DNA of 64,000 nucleotides from an uncultured Eubacteriales bacterium (GCA_902801165.1 CADCHI010000045.1:1-64000); one strand, 5' to 3'. Counted from the stretch's first letter, positions 16,254 to 24,818 are shown. A program made the numbers and translations. Notes: a model not told the origin generated them from the letters alone.

Positions 16254-16298
16254 TGGTACCGGCGATCGGATTCGAACCAATGACACTCCGGGTATGAA
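16254..16298 (-). repeat. attR: 45-bp direct repeat within intact tRNA-Met
   Basis: Identical to 2068-2112. It spans the tRNA from the anticodon loop to the encoded CCA, so the integrated element rebuilds a functional tRNA. Confidence 0.93.
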
Positions 16299-16330
16299 CC
16301 GGATTCTCTAGCCAACTGAGATACGCCGGC
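16254..16330 (-). tRNA. tRNA-Met (CAT), elongator
   Basis: 77 nt including an encoded CCA. The acceptor stem GCCGGCG pairs with CGCCGGT, the D arm has TCTC/GAGA, the anticodon stem is TCCGG/CCGGA with loop TTCATAC, and the T loop is GGTTCGAATCC. The anticodon arm TTCATACCCGGAG resembles Bacillus elongator tRNA-Met rather than the lysidine-modified tRNA-Ile2, which cannot be fully excluded. Confidence 0.92.
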
Positions 16331-16362
16331 ATATAAGCCAACCATATCGCTATGGTTGGCGT

Positions 16363-16439
<77 letters not shown>

Positions 16440-16557
16440 ACATCGCGCCTCGTTCGACGCAAGAGTTATTGTAGCACAAGACGGGAGGGTTGTCAAGGCT
16501 TTTTTCCAAATTTCTTTCGTCAGCTGAATTTGACCGGGCCGATGGGGGAGTGGGGGC

Positions 16558-16586
16558 TTTACAAAAGGCGAGGTTTGTGGTATGAT
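16558..16586 (+). promoter_or_regulatory. Promoter of the cobalamin riboswitch
   Basis: TTTACA (16558-16563) and TATGAT (16581-16586) are 17 bp apart, about 25 bp before the riboswitch core. Confidence 0.6.
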
Positions 16587-16604
16587 ACTCCTGAAAATTG
16601 AACA

Positions 16605-16800
16605 GGGAAGTTCGCAGGTGCCCGGCATTGCCGGGACAATAGGGAACGGGGTGCAACTCCCCGACAGGACCGCTGCTGTAAAGCGGAGCGCCGCGCAGAT
16701 GCGTCATTGGCCGGCGCCGCGTCCGGGTTTCGGACGGGGCCGGGGCCGAGAAGACCGCGCGGAGGCGATGATGCTGAGTCAGAAGACCTGCCTGCGGATC
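16605..16800 (+). promoter_or_regulatory. Cobalamin riboswitch without an adjacent coding gene
   Basis: The core matches the B12-box riboswitch: GGTGCCCGG with its hairpin (16618-16635), AATAGGGAA (16638-16646), GGGTGCAACTCCCC (16649-16662), GACCGCTGCTGTAAAGCGG, and the distal GAGTCAGAAGACCTGCC (16775-16791). A terminator follows at 16889-16927. Normally a cobalamin transport or synthesis gene follows, but no convincing + strand ORF exists before 17301, and the next gene, yfcE, is on the other strand. It is either an orphan left by gene loss or a regulatory RNA in its own right. Confidence 0.88.
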
Positions 16801-16888
16801 AAGTATCGTTTTCTTCGGCCTTAAGAAAGATATGTTCCAGAGCGAAGCGCGTGCGGTGCGGGGCATCGCTGCGTGCTGCTGTGATTGC

Positions 16889-16927
16889 GCGGGATATATC
16901 GGCTTGGGCCGGCATATCCCGCTTTTT
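16889..16927 (+). terminator. Terminator downstream of the riboswitch
   Basis: GCGGGATAT (16889-16897) pairs with ATATCCCGC (16914-16922), then TTTTT. It is probably the expression platform of the cobalamin riboswitch. Confidence 0.8.
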
Positions 16928-17306
16928 GTATCTGCGCAGGATTGGGAAAGCGGAACGCTTTCCGGGCCGTCGGGCTCCACAGGAGCACGTCGACCATCCC
17001 CCAACTGTCAGCGCCGGTGTCCGAGAGGGCTTCCGGCGATCGATCCGGCGTTTGGCCGGAACACCCGCGGCGGCGACTGGTACCCGGCGCATGCGGGCGA
17101 TGTGGTTCCCGGCACCCGATGGGGAGTGCCGTCCCCGGAGGCCGCCGCTTCCCCCTGAGCGCGGCCGCGGCGCCGGGAACCCGGGTTTTTGAATCATGCA
17201 TACGAAACGACAAGAGGAGCCGCTCCCGCATGGGAAGCAGCTCCTCAGGCTATTGACAAGCCCTGGAGGGGCATGGAGGTCATCAAACCTCCTCGTTTTT
17301 TTGCCT
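16928..17306 (+). other. Non-coding GC-rich stretch between riboswitch and yfcE
   Basis: No ORF here resembles a protein family. It contains GAGGAGC (17214-17220) facing GCTCCTC (17240-17246), a CCGGGAACCCGG-TTTTT hairpin near 17173-17190, and a + strand terminator at about 17274-17301 (GGAGGT facing ACCTCC, then T7). The + strand terminators suggest that something is, or once was, transcribed rightward from the riboswitch. Confidence 0.45.
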
Positions 17307-17864
17307 TCATTCCTGCGGCCACAGCCGCTGTCGGTCGAAGACCTCCCCGCTTGCCAGGTCCACCCAGGTCATCAGGCCGTCCTCGATCAGGGCATAGCTG
17401 TGGGGGCTGTTGGCCTTGGGAATGGACACCGAGCCGGGGTTGGCGTAGGTGAAGCCCTCGTGGCGGCGCAGGCCGGGGACGTGGGTGTGGCCGCAGAGCA
17501 GCACGTCGCCGGGGAGCAGCGGCGGGGGATTGCCCTCGCCGAACAGGTGGCCGTGGGTGGCGTAGATCACATGGCCGTCCATCAGCAGGGCGCAGTAGTC
17601 CGCCATCACCGGGAAGGACAGCACCATCTGGTCCACCTCCGCCTCGCAGTTGCCCCGCACGCACAGCAGGTGCGGCGCGACGGCGTTCAGCTGGGCGATG
17701 ACCTGCTTGGGGGCGTAGGCGTCGGGCAGGTCGTTGCGCGGGCCGTGGTAGAGCAGGTCGCCCAGCAGGACCAGCCGGGGAGAGCCCTCCCGCCGCCAGG
17801 CCTGGAGCATGCGCTCGCACCAGCTGGCGGAGCCGTGTATATCCGACGCGATCATCCATTTCAT
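17307..17864 (-). CDS. yfcE: Metallophosphoesterase, YfcE-type phosphodiesterase
   Basis: A 185-residue calcineurin-fold enzyme with every metal motif: SDIHG (D and H), LLGDLLYHG, VRGNCE (the GNC(E/H) variant typical of YfcE), THGH and CGHTHVP. YfcE/MJ0936 proteins hydrolyse phosphodiester model substrates using Mn2+; the natural substrate is unknown. The length is as expected (about 185) and it lacks a signal peptide, so it is cytosolic. It stands alone on the minus strand. Confidence 0.92.
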   Translation of the reverse strand: MKWMIASDIHGSASWCERMLQAWRREGSPRLVLLGDLLYHGPRNDLPDAYAPKQVIAQLNAVAPHLLCVRGNCEAEVDQMVLSFPVMADYCALLMDGHVIYATHGHLFGEGNPPPLLPGDVLLCGHTHVPGLRRHEGFTYANPGSVSIPKANSPHSYALIEDGLMTWVDLASGEVFDRQRLWPQE

Positions 17865-18159
17865 GTCTCGTGTTCCTCCGAAATCAAGATAGCGGTTACG
17901 TGGACATCATAGCATGTTTTGAAGCCCGGAGCAAGCGGCGGCGGGCCGACGCGGCATTGAGCGCGGCGCGCGGTGGAATTCGGCAGGATGCTATTATTAA
18001 ATAAGTGTTATTTTATGCGCTGATCTGGGTTGTTTTTGGAAATTCAGAGGCCGTTGCGCTGGAGAAATTAGCATTGTTGTGATAACATAAATTGATCATT
18101 GTATACGGGGGAGCGCCCGCCGAGGGCCGCGCCCGACTGTCAGAGGGAGGGAATCCATC
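17865..18159. other. Intergenic region upstream of the E2-like gene
   Basis: AT-rich around 17990-18100 and presumably carrying promoters of both divergent genes. I could not pick a -35/-10 pair with confidence, and see no repeat or RNA. Confidence 0.3.
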
Positions 18160-19038
18160 ATGGCCAAGCAGAAGAAGCGCTGGGGAGACCGCTTCGACGC
18201 GACGCTGATACGCGATATTGACCCGCTGCACTGGTTTATGCCCTATCTGTATCCCAACCGAGCGGATAACGAGGCCTTTGTCCGGGAGGAGTTCGACCTG
18301 ACCAACCTGGAGGCGTTCCTGGCGAAGAAGAACGAGGGGCTGGACCACGCCCACCGCTACACCATCTTCCACGCCGTGTGCGCGGCGGTGGTGAAGGCCG
18401 TCACGCTGCGGCCCCAGATGAACCGCTTCATCAAGGGCTGCCGCATCTACCAGAGGGACGAGCTGAGCCTGGGCTTCGTGGTGAAGAAGCAATTCAAGGA
18501 CAACGCCGACGAGGGCCTGGCCTTCATCAAGTTCCCGCCGGAAACCACCATCGACAGCCTGCACGAGCGCATCATGAAGGAGATCTTCGAGTGCCGCCGG
18601 GACGACGCCATGGACAACTCCACCAAGGGCATGGAGATGTTCACACACCTGCCCCGCTGGCTGATGCGGATCGTGATCCACATCCTGCACCGGCTGGACT
18701 TCTACGGCAAGGTGCCCTACGACCTGATCAAGGCCGATCCCAACTATGCCTCGGTGTTCCTGACCAACCTGGGCTCCATCAAGCTGAACGCCGGCTACCA
18801 TCACCTGAGCAACTGGGGCACCACCTCGGTGTTCGTCATCATCGGCGAGAAGGCCGTGCGGCCCGTGTTCAAGCCCGACGGCAGCTATGAGATGCACACC
18901 ATGCTGGACGTGGGCATCACGCTGGATGAGCGCATCGCCGATGGCTATTACTACGCCAAAACCGTCCGGCTGATCAAGAAGCTGATCGAGCAGCCCGAGC
19001 TGCTGGACCGCCCGGCCAACGAGGAGGTAGACTATTAG
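18160..19038 (+). CDS. 2-oxoacid dehydrogenase E2-like acyltransferase, catalytic-domain only
   Basis: 292 residues resembling the trimeric CAT/E2 catalytic domain: HRYTIFHAVCAAVVKAVTLRP, a central INLGSIK-like TNLGSIKLNAGYHHLSNWG, and the C-terminal VGITLDERIADGYYYAK. There is no lipoyl or E1/E3-binding domain. At the catalytic position the usual HRxxDG reads ERIADG, so the general-base histidine appears to be replaced by glutamate, which casts doubt on classical acyl transfer. It lies 1 nt before an acyl-CoA synthetase gene, a pairing that suggests a joint role in acyl metabolism, possibly lipid or polyketide-like. Confidence 0.72.
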   Translation: MAKQKKRWGDRFDATLIRDIDPLHWFMPYLYPNRADNEAFVREEFDLTNLEAFLAKKNEGLDHAHRYTIFHAVCAAVVKAVTLRPQMNRFIKGCRIYQRDELSLGFVVKKQFKDNADEGLAFIKFPPETTIDSLHERIMKEIFECRRDDAMDNSTKGMEMFTHLPRWLMRIVIHILHRLDFYGKVPYDLIKADPNYASVFLTNLGSIKLNAGYHHLSNWGTTSVFVIIGEKAVRPVFKPDGSYEMHTMLDVGITLDERIADGYYYAKTVRLIKKLIEQPELLDRPANEEVDY

Positions 19039-19039
19039 T

Positions 19040-20745
19040 ATGAGCACTGTCAAGACACCGTGGGCGCCCTGGATGGGCGAGGTCCCCATGCACCTGGACT
19101 ACTTCCAGGGCACGATGGCGGAGGCCGTGGAGCGCATTGGCCAGAAGTATGGCAAGTACGACGCCTATGAGTTCATGGGCAGCCACGTGAGCTACGAAAA
19201 GCTGGTGGCGCAGATCCACGAGTGCGCGGCCGCGCTGCGGGCCATCGGCATCAAGGAAGGCGACAAGGTGACCATCTGCATGCCCAATGCGCCGCAGACC
19301 GTGGTGATGTTCTACGCGGTGAACATGGTGGGCGCCATCGCCAACATGGTGCACCCGCTGTCCGCCGAGGGCGAGATCGAGTTCTACCTGAACCGCTGAC
19401 GCTGGACCAGTTCTACGGCAAGTTCGCCAACATCCGAAAGAACACCCCCTGCCTGAAGCACCTGATCATCGCCACCGTGAAGGACGCGCTGAAGCCCATC
19501 ATGAAGCTGGGCTACGCGCTGACCCAGGGCCGCAAGATCCCCAAGGTGCCCAAGGACGCGGACGTGATCCTGTGGAAGGACTTCATCGCGGGCGGCAGGA
19601 AGTTCGCCGGCGATCCCCGGGTGTCCCGGGAGGCCAACGCCCCGGCGGTCATCCTCTACAGCGGCGGTACCACCGGCATCACCAAGGGCATCCTGCTGTC
19701 CAACCTGAACTTCAACGCCCTGGCGGCGCAGATCATCGCCACCAACCCCATCTGGAACCTGGGCGACAAGATGCTGGCCATCATGCCCATGTTCCACGGC
19801 TTCGGCCTGGGCGTGTCCATCCACTCCATGCTGGCCAACGGCGGCTGCTGCATCCTGGTGCCGCGGTTCACGCCCCAGACCTACGCCGACCTGCTGCGCA
19901 AGCACAAGCCCAACTTCATCGCGGGCGTGCCCACGCTGTACGAGGCGCTGCTGCGCATCCCCAACCTGGAGGACCTGGACCTGTCCTGCCTGAAGGGCGT
20001 GTTCTCCGGCGGCGATTCCCTGCCGCCCGAGCTGAAGAAGCGCTTTGACAAGTTCCTGAAGGACCACGGCGCGAAGATCGAGGTCCGCGAGGGCTATGGC
20101 ACCACCGAGTGCGTCACCGCCTCCTGCCTGACCCCGCTGACCAAGGCCAAGGAGGGCTCCATCGGCATCCCCTTCCCGGACACCTACTACAAGATCGTGA
20201 AGGTGGGCACCGAGGAGGAGGTCCCCTACGGCGAGGAGGGCGAGATCTGCCTGGCCGGCCCCACCGTGATGCTGGAGTACGTCAAGCACCCCCAGGAGAC
20301 CGCGCAGACCCGCCGCGTCCACGCCGACGGCATGACCTGGATCCACACCGGCGACCTGGGCGTGATGGACGAGGAGGGCTACATCTACTTCCGCCAGCGC
20401 ATCAAGCGCATGATCGTCACCAGCGGCTACAACGTCTATCCCTCCCAGATCGAGAACATCCTCGACGCCCACGAGGCGGTGCACATGAGCTGCGTCATCG
20501 GCGTCAAGGACCCCTACAAGATGCAGAAGGTCAAGGCGTTCGTGGTGCTCAAGCCCGGCTTCGAGCCCTCCGACACCACCCGCGACATGCTGATGGACTA
20601 CTGCCGCAAGCATATCGCCAAGTACGCCATGCCCTATGACATCGAGTTCCGCGAGGACCTCCCCAAGACCCTGGTGGGCAAGGTGGCCTACCGCGTGCTG
20701 GAGGAGGAGATGGAGAAGGGCGCCGCCAAGCCGGTGACGGCGTGA
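19040..20745 (+). pseudogene. AMP-dependent acyl-CoA synthetase, frameshifted near 19397
   Basis: The first frame (19040-19399) encodes MSTVKTPWAPWMGEVP to GEIEFYLNR and a stop; the second frame continues from about 19396 with LTLDQFYGKFANIR to the end. The combined protein (about 565 residues) has the ATP/AMP motif YSGGTTGITKGI, GYGTTE, HTGDLG and the A10-like KTLVGKVAYR. Comparison with the family suggests that a short stretch is missing at the junction, with 3n+1 nt lost. It may be a recent pseudogene or a sequencing/assembly error. The substrate is probably a medium or long fatty acid. It is cotranscribed with the E2-like gene. Confidence 0.85.
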
Positions 20746-20810
20746 GAACGGACGCGTCTGCTTCAAGGGCTCAAACGGGATTCGCAAAGTAAATACCGAT
20801 AAAGGGAACA

Positions 20811-20914
20811 GGGCCCAGGGAACAGGGAACAGGAATAGTGGCTGCCGCATGCTTCGTCAATCGTAAAAGCATAAACGCGGCAGCGGCAAACCCTGTTCCC
20901 TGTTGTCTGGGCCC
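20811..20914. repeat. Compound inverted repeat of about 100 bp
   Basis: Three stems nest: GGGCCCAG (20811-20818) with 20907-20914, AGGGAACAGG (20824-20833) with 20892-20901, and GCTGCCGC (20841-20848) with 20877-20884. The inner part holds AATAGTGGCTGCCGC (20834-20848), found again at 56993-57007. This looks like a small non-autonomous repeat element. Confidence 0.65.
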
Positions 20915-20975
20915 TCTCCATAGAATATTGCAATGTACAGCAGCAATTGAACTGCTGCCGTTTCGGACAAACATA

Positions 20976-21018
20976 GATTCCCCGCGCTCGAATCAGTGGC
21001 GCGGGGAATCGTGTTTTT
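20976..21018 (+). terminator. Rho-independent terminator
   Basis: GATTCCCCGCGC (20976-20987) pairs with 20999-21010, followed by GTGTTTTTG. It separates the acyl-CoA synthetase from the convergent AGCS gene. Confidence 0.75.
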
Positions 21019-21052
21019 GTCGCGGCAGCAAATGACCGCCGGTTCTACCGGC

Positions 21053-22792
21053 TCAATCCTCTATGTCTGTCCGCGCCTCCTGCTCGGCCTGGATATCCGG
21101 GAAGGCGGAGTACAGCGGCGCCTCGGCGGAGCCGTGGAAGGTGCGGTTGATGTAGTTCTTCGTGATCTTCGCCACTACGCCGGACAGGGCGATGACGCCG
21201 ATCAGGTTGGGGATCATCATCATGCCGTTGAAGGTGTCGGCCAAGTCCCAGGCCAGGTTGTCGCCCATCACCGCGCCGCCGAACACCAGCAGCACGAACA
21301 GGATGCGATAGGGGATGGTGCGCTTCTCGCCCAGCAGGTACTCGGCGGCCTTGGTGCCGTAGTGGCTCCAGCCCAGCACCGTGGAGAAGGCGAACAGCAT
21401 GATGGAGATGGCGATGAACGCCGAGCCGATCCAGCCGAAGCGGATGGAGAACACGGTGGAGACCAGGTTGGCCTTGGTCAGGGCCACGCCGCCGTACTCG
21501 GCGACGGTTTCGCCGGTGGTCAGGTCCACCAGGCCGGAGGACAGCACCGAGAAGGCGGTCAGCGTGCAGACCACGATGGTGTCGGCGAACACCTCGAAGA
21601 TGCCCCACATGCCCTGCTTGACGGGCTCGCGGACGTTGGAGTTGGAGTGGACCATGACCGAGGAGCCGAGGCCGGCCTCGTTGGAGAACACGCCGCGCTT
21701 CATGCCCTGCTCGATGGCCAGCTTGATGCCGTAGCCGACGATGCCGCCGCCCGCGGCCTTGGCGGCGAAGGCGCCCTTGAAGATGGCGCTGAACACCGCG
21801 CCGACCTGGGCGATGTTGGTGAAGAAGATGACGATGGAGCCCACCATGTACAGGATCACCATGAAGGGCACGATCTTCTCGGTGACGGCGGCGATGCGCT
21901 TCAGGCCGCCTACCACCACCAGGCCCACCATGATCATCACGAACACGCCGGTCACCCAGGTGGGCACGCCAAAGGCGGTCTGCATGTTGCCGGAGATGGA
22001 GTTGACCTGGGTCATGTTGCCGATGCCGAAGGACGCCAGCAGGCAGAACAGGCTGAACAGCCAGGCCAGCACCTTGCCGATCTGCTTGCAGCCCTTATAG
22101 CTGCCCAGGCCGTCCCGCAGGTAGTACATCGCGCCGCCGGACCACTCGCCGTGGCTGTTCTTGCGGCGGTAGAAGATGCCCAGCACGTTCTCGGAATAGT
22201 TGGTCATCATGCCGAAGAAGGCGATGACCCACATCCAGAACACCGCGCCGGGGCCGCCGACCATGATCGCGCCGGCCACGCCCACGATGTTGCCGGTGCC
22301 TACCGTGGCCGCCAGCGCCGTGCACAGGCTCTGGAACTGGGAGATGCTCTTGTCCTGGGTGTGGCCGGTGACGTGCTTGTCGTGGAACACCGCGCCGATG
22401 GTCTTGCCCATCCAGTGCTTGATGTGGGACAGCTGGAACACCTTGGTCAGGGCGGTCATCAGCACGCCCACGAAGGCCAGCAGGATCAGCGCCGGGACGC
22501 CCCAGACCACGCCGTTGACGGCGTCATTGACCTTTGCCACGCCGTCCAGGAATCCGCCGGAGGCCTCCTCCGCCTCCTCGATGGCCGCTTCGACGGTCTC
22601 GTCCACGGCCTGGGCGGCCTCGACCACCGCCTCCACGGCGGTTTCAGCCTCGGGCGCGGCGTCCTCCGACACGGCCTCCACGGCGGTCTCTTCGGCAGGC
22701 GCGGCGGTATCCTCCGCCAGCGCGACCGGGGCCAGCGCCGCCAGGCTCAGCAGCATTACCAGCGCCAGCAGCAGGCCAGTCAGCTTTTTCAT
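21053..22792 (-). CDS. AGCS-family alanine/glycine:cation symporter with secreted acidic prefix
   Basis: 579 residues. From about residue 80 it is a complete AGCS transporter: TVGTGNIVGVAGAI, GAVFWMWVIAFFGM, GIGNMTQVNSI, RGVFSNEAGLGSS and WSHYGTKAAEYL, which take up alanine or glycine with Na+ or H+. Before that there is an unusual signal peptide (MKKLTGLLLALVMLLSLAAL, cleavage after ALA) and about 50 Ala/Glu-rich acidic residues. The ATG at 22792 has AAAGGGGG 7 nt upstream. Its promoter is TTGACA (22908-22913, minus strand) with TATAAT (22885-22890), spacing 17. Confidence 0.92.
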   Translation of the reverse strand: MKKLTGLLLALVMLLSLAALAPVALAEDTAAPAEETAVEAVSEDAAPEAETAVEAVVEAAQAVDETVEAAIEEAEEASGGFLDGVAKVNDAVNGVVWGVPALILLAFVGVLMTALTKVFQLSHIKHWMGKTIGAVFHDKHVTGHTQDKSISQFQSLCTALAATVGTGNIVGVAGAIMVGGPGAVFWMWVIAFFGMMTNYSENVLGIFYRRKNSHGEWSGGAMYYLRDGLGSYKGCKQIGKVLAWLFSLFCLLASFGIGNMTQVNSISGNMQTAFGVPTWVTGVFVMIMVGLVVVGGLKRIAAVTEKIVPFMVILYMVGSIVIFFTNIAQVGAVFSAIFKGAFAAKAAGGGIVGYGIKLAIEQGMKRGVFSNEAGLGSSVMVHSNSNVREPVKQGMWGIFEVFADTIVVCTLTAFSVLSSGLVDLTTGETVAEYGGVALTKANLVSTVFSIRFGWIGSAFIAISIMLFAFSTVLGWSHYGTKAAEYLLGEKRTIPYRILFVLLVFGGAVMGDNLAWDLADTFNGMMMIPNLIGVIALSGVVAKITKNYINRTFHGSAEAPLYSAFPDIQAEQEARTDIED

Positions 22793-22884
22793 GGAAAATC
22801 CCCCTTTGAGTCGGTTCCGCCCGGAATGCCGGGCACTCATTTTGATATTATGCTAACGCCATAGCAAAATGAATCATGTGAACC

Positions 22885-22913
22885 ATTATAATTGCATTTT
22901 TATGCACTGTCAA
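22885..22913 (-). promoter_or_regulatory. Strong promoter of the AGCS gene
   Basis: On the minus strand TTGACA (22908-22913) and TATAAT (22885-22890) are both perfect hexamers with a 17-bp spacer. Confidence 0.8.
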
Positions 22914-22916
22914 TGA

Positions 22917-22941
22917 AAAATCGCGCTTAAAGCGCGATTTT
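22917..22941. terminator. Perfect hairpin terminator of rlmH
   Basis: AAAATCGCGCT (22917-22927) and AGCGCGATTTT (22931-22941) enclose a 3-nt loop. A/T runs on both ends make it usable in both directions; it ends the rlmH transcript. Confidence 0.75.
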
Positions 22942-22976
22942 AACAACATAATAATGCAAATACAGGGGAAAATCAG

Positions 22977-23453
22977 TCACTTGTGGTACTTCTCGCCGGT
23001 GCGGATGCGCTCGGCGCGGTACAGCTGTTCCAGCAGGATCACCCGCATCAGGCCGTGGGGGAAGGTGAGGTTGGAGAAGGAGAGCTTCGCGTCGGCCCGG
23101 GCCAGCACTGCGTCGGACAGGCCGTTGCTGCCGCCGATGACGAACACGTTCCGGCGGCCGTCGCCGGACCAGGCGGTCAGCTTCTTCGACAGCGCCACGG
23201 AGTCCGGGGCGTCGGCCACGATGCACAGGCAGATCACTCGGTCGTTGGGGCGGATGTGCTTCAGCAGCGCAGCTCCCTCCCGGTCGATGATCTGCCGGAG
23301 CAGAGCGTCGCTGGCCTTCTCCGGCTCTCGCTCGTCGTCCACGGCGACGATTTCATATTTGCCGTAGCGGGACAGCCGCTTCAGGTATTCCGCGCAGCCG
23401 TCCTGCTGCCACTTCTCCTTCAGCTTGCCCACGCAGAGTATGGTTCCGTTCAT
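22977..23453 (-). CDS. rlmH: 23S rRNA pseudouridine-1915 N3-methyltransferase RlmH
   Basis: A 158-residue SPOUT methyltransferase of full family length. The trefoil-knot motifs are visible: VICLCIVADAP, FVIGGSNGLSDAVLARADA and the C-terminal LTFPHGLMRVILLEQLYRAERI with GEKYHK. It methylates pseudouridine 1915 in helix 69 of 23S rRNA on assembled 70S ribosomes with S-adenosylmethionine. The gene lies just after the CPBP protease gene on the same strand. Confidence 0.97.
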   Translation of the reverse strand: MNGTILCVGKLKEKWQQDGCAEYLKRLSRYGKYEIVAVDDEREPEKASDALLRQIIDREGAALLKHIRPNDRVICLCIVADAPDSVALSKKLTAWSGDGRRNVFVIGGSNGLSDAVLARADAKLSFSNLTFPHGLMRVILLEQLYRAERIRTGEKYHK

Positions 23454-23502
23454 GCTTCAACCTCGCTTTGGGGAAATGGTTTGCGACAGGTCGGGGACGC
23501 GC

Positions 23503-24435
23503 CTAAACCGCCAGCACGATGACCGTCGAGGCGGCCATCGCCAGCAGCGCCGCTGCCAGCATGACCTTGTCCCGGCGCTCCAGTGGCCTTCGGACGCGGG
23601 GAACGGCCATGATGCCGGCGTTCCTGGCCCTGAGCAGCAGGGTCACCAGCAGGGCCGCGATCAACGACAGGGTGGTGAAGGTGGTCAGCGCCACAGGCAA
23701 CAGGACCGAACCGGATGCGGATGCCGCCTCGGCGGCCTCCCCGCCGGTCTGCCCTGACAGCAGAAAGGACAGGATCAGCACCGCGGCGTTGTACAGCGTG
23801 TGGTAGATCATGCCGGCGTAGACGGAATCCAGCGCGAAGGTGACGCAGCCGGAGATGACACCCACCATCAGATAGGCCGGCAGGCCGTAGAGGTTGGCGT
23901 GGAGCAGGGCGAACAGCCCCGCGGTGACGCCGATGGCGAAGGCTGTGCCGCGGCCCTCCCAGGCGGAGAGCACGAAGCCCCGGAACAGCAGCTCCTCGCA
24001 CACGGCGGGCAGCGCCGCCACCAGCAGTATGGACAGCGACAGCTCCTGCTTCGTCCGGGGCAGGCCGGCGGTGGCGGGCTCGTGCAGGCCCAGGGCGTCC
24101 AGCGCGAAGTCCCACAGGGCGGTGAGACCGCTTGCGGCATAGGCGGTGAGCAGCGCCAACAGCGCCACGCCCAGCAGAGGCAGCTCGGGTGGCGGGTTCA
24201 ACCGCAGGCTCTCCCGGCAGCCCGGCCTGCGCCACAGATAGAGCGCCACCGGCAGGGCCGCGAAGGGCAGATAGTAGAGCAGGCTGGCCGCCGTCAGCGC
24301 GCTGTCCTCGGGCAGCAGGGATGCCGCCAGCGAGGACGCCCACAGGCCGATGGCCGCCAGCAGCACGAGGCCGCTCGCGGCGAATACCGACGGGCGCTTT
24401 GTATTGACGATGCGGTTGTAGATTGGATCTTGCAT
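23503..24435 (-). CDS. CPBP-family intramembrane metalloprotease
   Basis: About 310 residues with eight or so hydrophobic segments and the Abi/CPBP motifs: CEELLFRGFV (EExxxR), GLFALLHAN (FxxxH) and the HxxxN-like YHTLYNAAV. These membrane proteases include Rce1 homologues and bacteriocin self-immunity proteins; the substrate here is unknown. The ATG at 24435 lacks a good ribosome binding site; the frame extends to a TTG at 24456. The upstream DNA contains a repeated word array (24441-24533). Confidence 0.85.
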   Translation of the reverse strand: MQDPIYNRIVNTKRPSVFAASGLVLLAAIGLWASSLAASLLPEDSALTAASLLYYLPFAALPVALYLWRRPGCRESLRLNPPPELPLLGVALLALLTAYAASGLTALWDFALDALGLHEPATAGLPRTKQELSLSILLVAALPAVCEELLFRGFVLSAWEGRGTAFAIGVTAGLFALLHANLYGLPAYLMVGVISGCVTFALDSVYAGMIYHTLYNAAVLILSFLLSGQTGGEAAEAASASGSVLLPVALTTFTTLSLIAALLVTLLLRARNAGIMAVPRVRRPLERRDKVMLAAALLAMAASTVIVLAV

Positions 24436-24440
24436 GGTTT

Positions 24441-24533
24441 TTGAGTCACAAGGCAATAGGCAACAGGCAACAGTCAGAATGTGGTTGAGTCACAAGGCAG
24501 CAGGCAACAGGCAACAGTTAGAATGCGGTTGAG
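24441..24533. repeat. Tandem repeat, two copies of about 50 bp, plus nearby large palindrome
   Basis: TTGAGTCACAAGGCA begins two adjacent copies, each containing AGGCAACAGGCAACAG and AGAATG. This lies in the 380-bp gap 24436-24818, which has no gene. The same gap holds a long inverted repeat (24688-24769) and a GTGGCGGGGGA palindrome (24784-24811) after ychF that may act as its terminator. Confidence 0.65.
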
Positions 24534-24687
24534 GTGCCGGAGCCAGCAGACGGAGAATTACTGACTTGCCGGGGGATCGGGGGCGGCAGCGCCCCGATGG
24601 TGGATCGTCTGCGGCGGCGTGTACGCCGCGGGCGGGGCTGTTTTTGCGCAGGGGAGCTTGCCCCCCGGAGCGAAAACAGCGCCCTTG

Positions 24688-24769
24688 CAGGTTTTGCGGC
24701 CGGCGTTTTCCGCCTGATGCTTCATGATAATATATCCTGTCATCAGGCGGAAAACGCAAGCAAAACCTG
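24688..24769. repeat. Large inverted repeat (17 bp + 10 bp stems)
   Basis: GCGTTTTCCGCCTGATG (24703-24719) pairs perfectly with 24741-24757, and outside it CAGGTTTTGC (24688-24697) pairs with 24760-24769. The apical loop is 21 nt of AT-rich DNA. It may be a non-autonomous repeat element. Confidence 0.7.
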
Positions 24770-24818
24770 TCAAAGGGGTGGCAGTGGCGGGGGAAGCAGG
24801 TCCCCCGCCACAAACTGT

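Larger units (their letters stand above)
2068..16298 (+). mobile_element. Integrative mobilizable element in tRNA-Met, about 14.2 kb
   Basis: Boundaries are the perfect 45-bp direct repeats. The tyrosine integrase is the last gene inside the right end, next to the intact tRNA, as is usual for tRNA-targeting elements. Mobilization is supported by a MobV relaxase with an adjacent oriT; replication or maintenance by a CHC2 primase-like protein and a VapE helicase; stability by a ParE/RelE toxin-antitoxin. No type IV secretion genes are present, so transfer would need a helper. The potassium genes (3187-8172) lie inside the boundaries and appear to be cargo. Two elements merged side by side cannot be excluded. 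Confidence 0.85.

Noticed and set aside
16928..17206. Coding remnant of a cobalamin gene after the riboswitch
   Set aside because: All three + strand frames were read and none shows BtuB/F, CbiX, NrdJ or transporter motifs, even in fragments.
19384..20850. Long minus-strand open frame opposite the acyl-CoA synthetase
   Set aside because: Low-complexity Val/Gly/His/Gln-rich translation typical of antisense frames in GC-rich genes; no start signal or family match.
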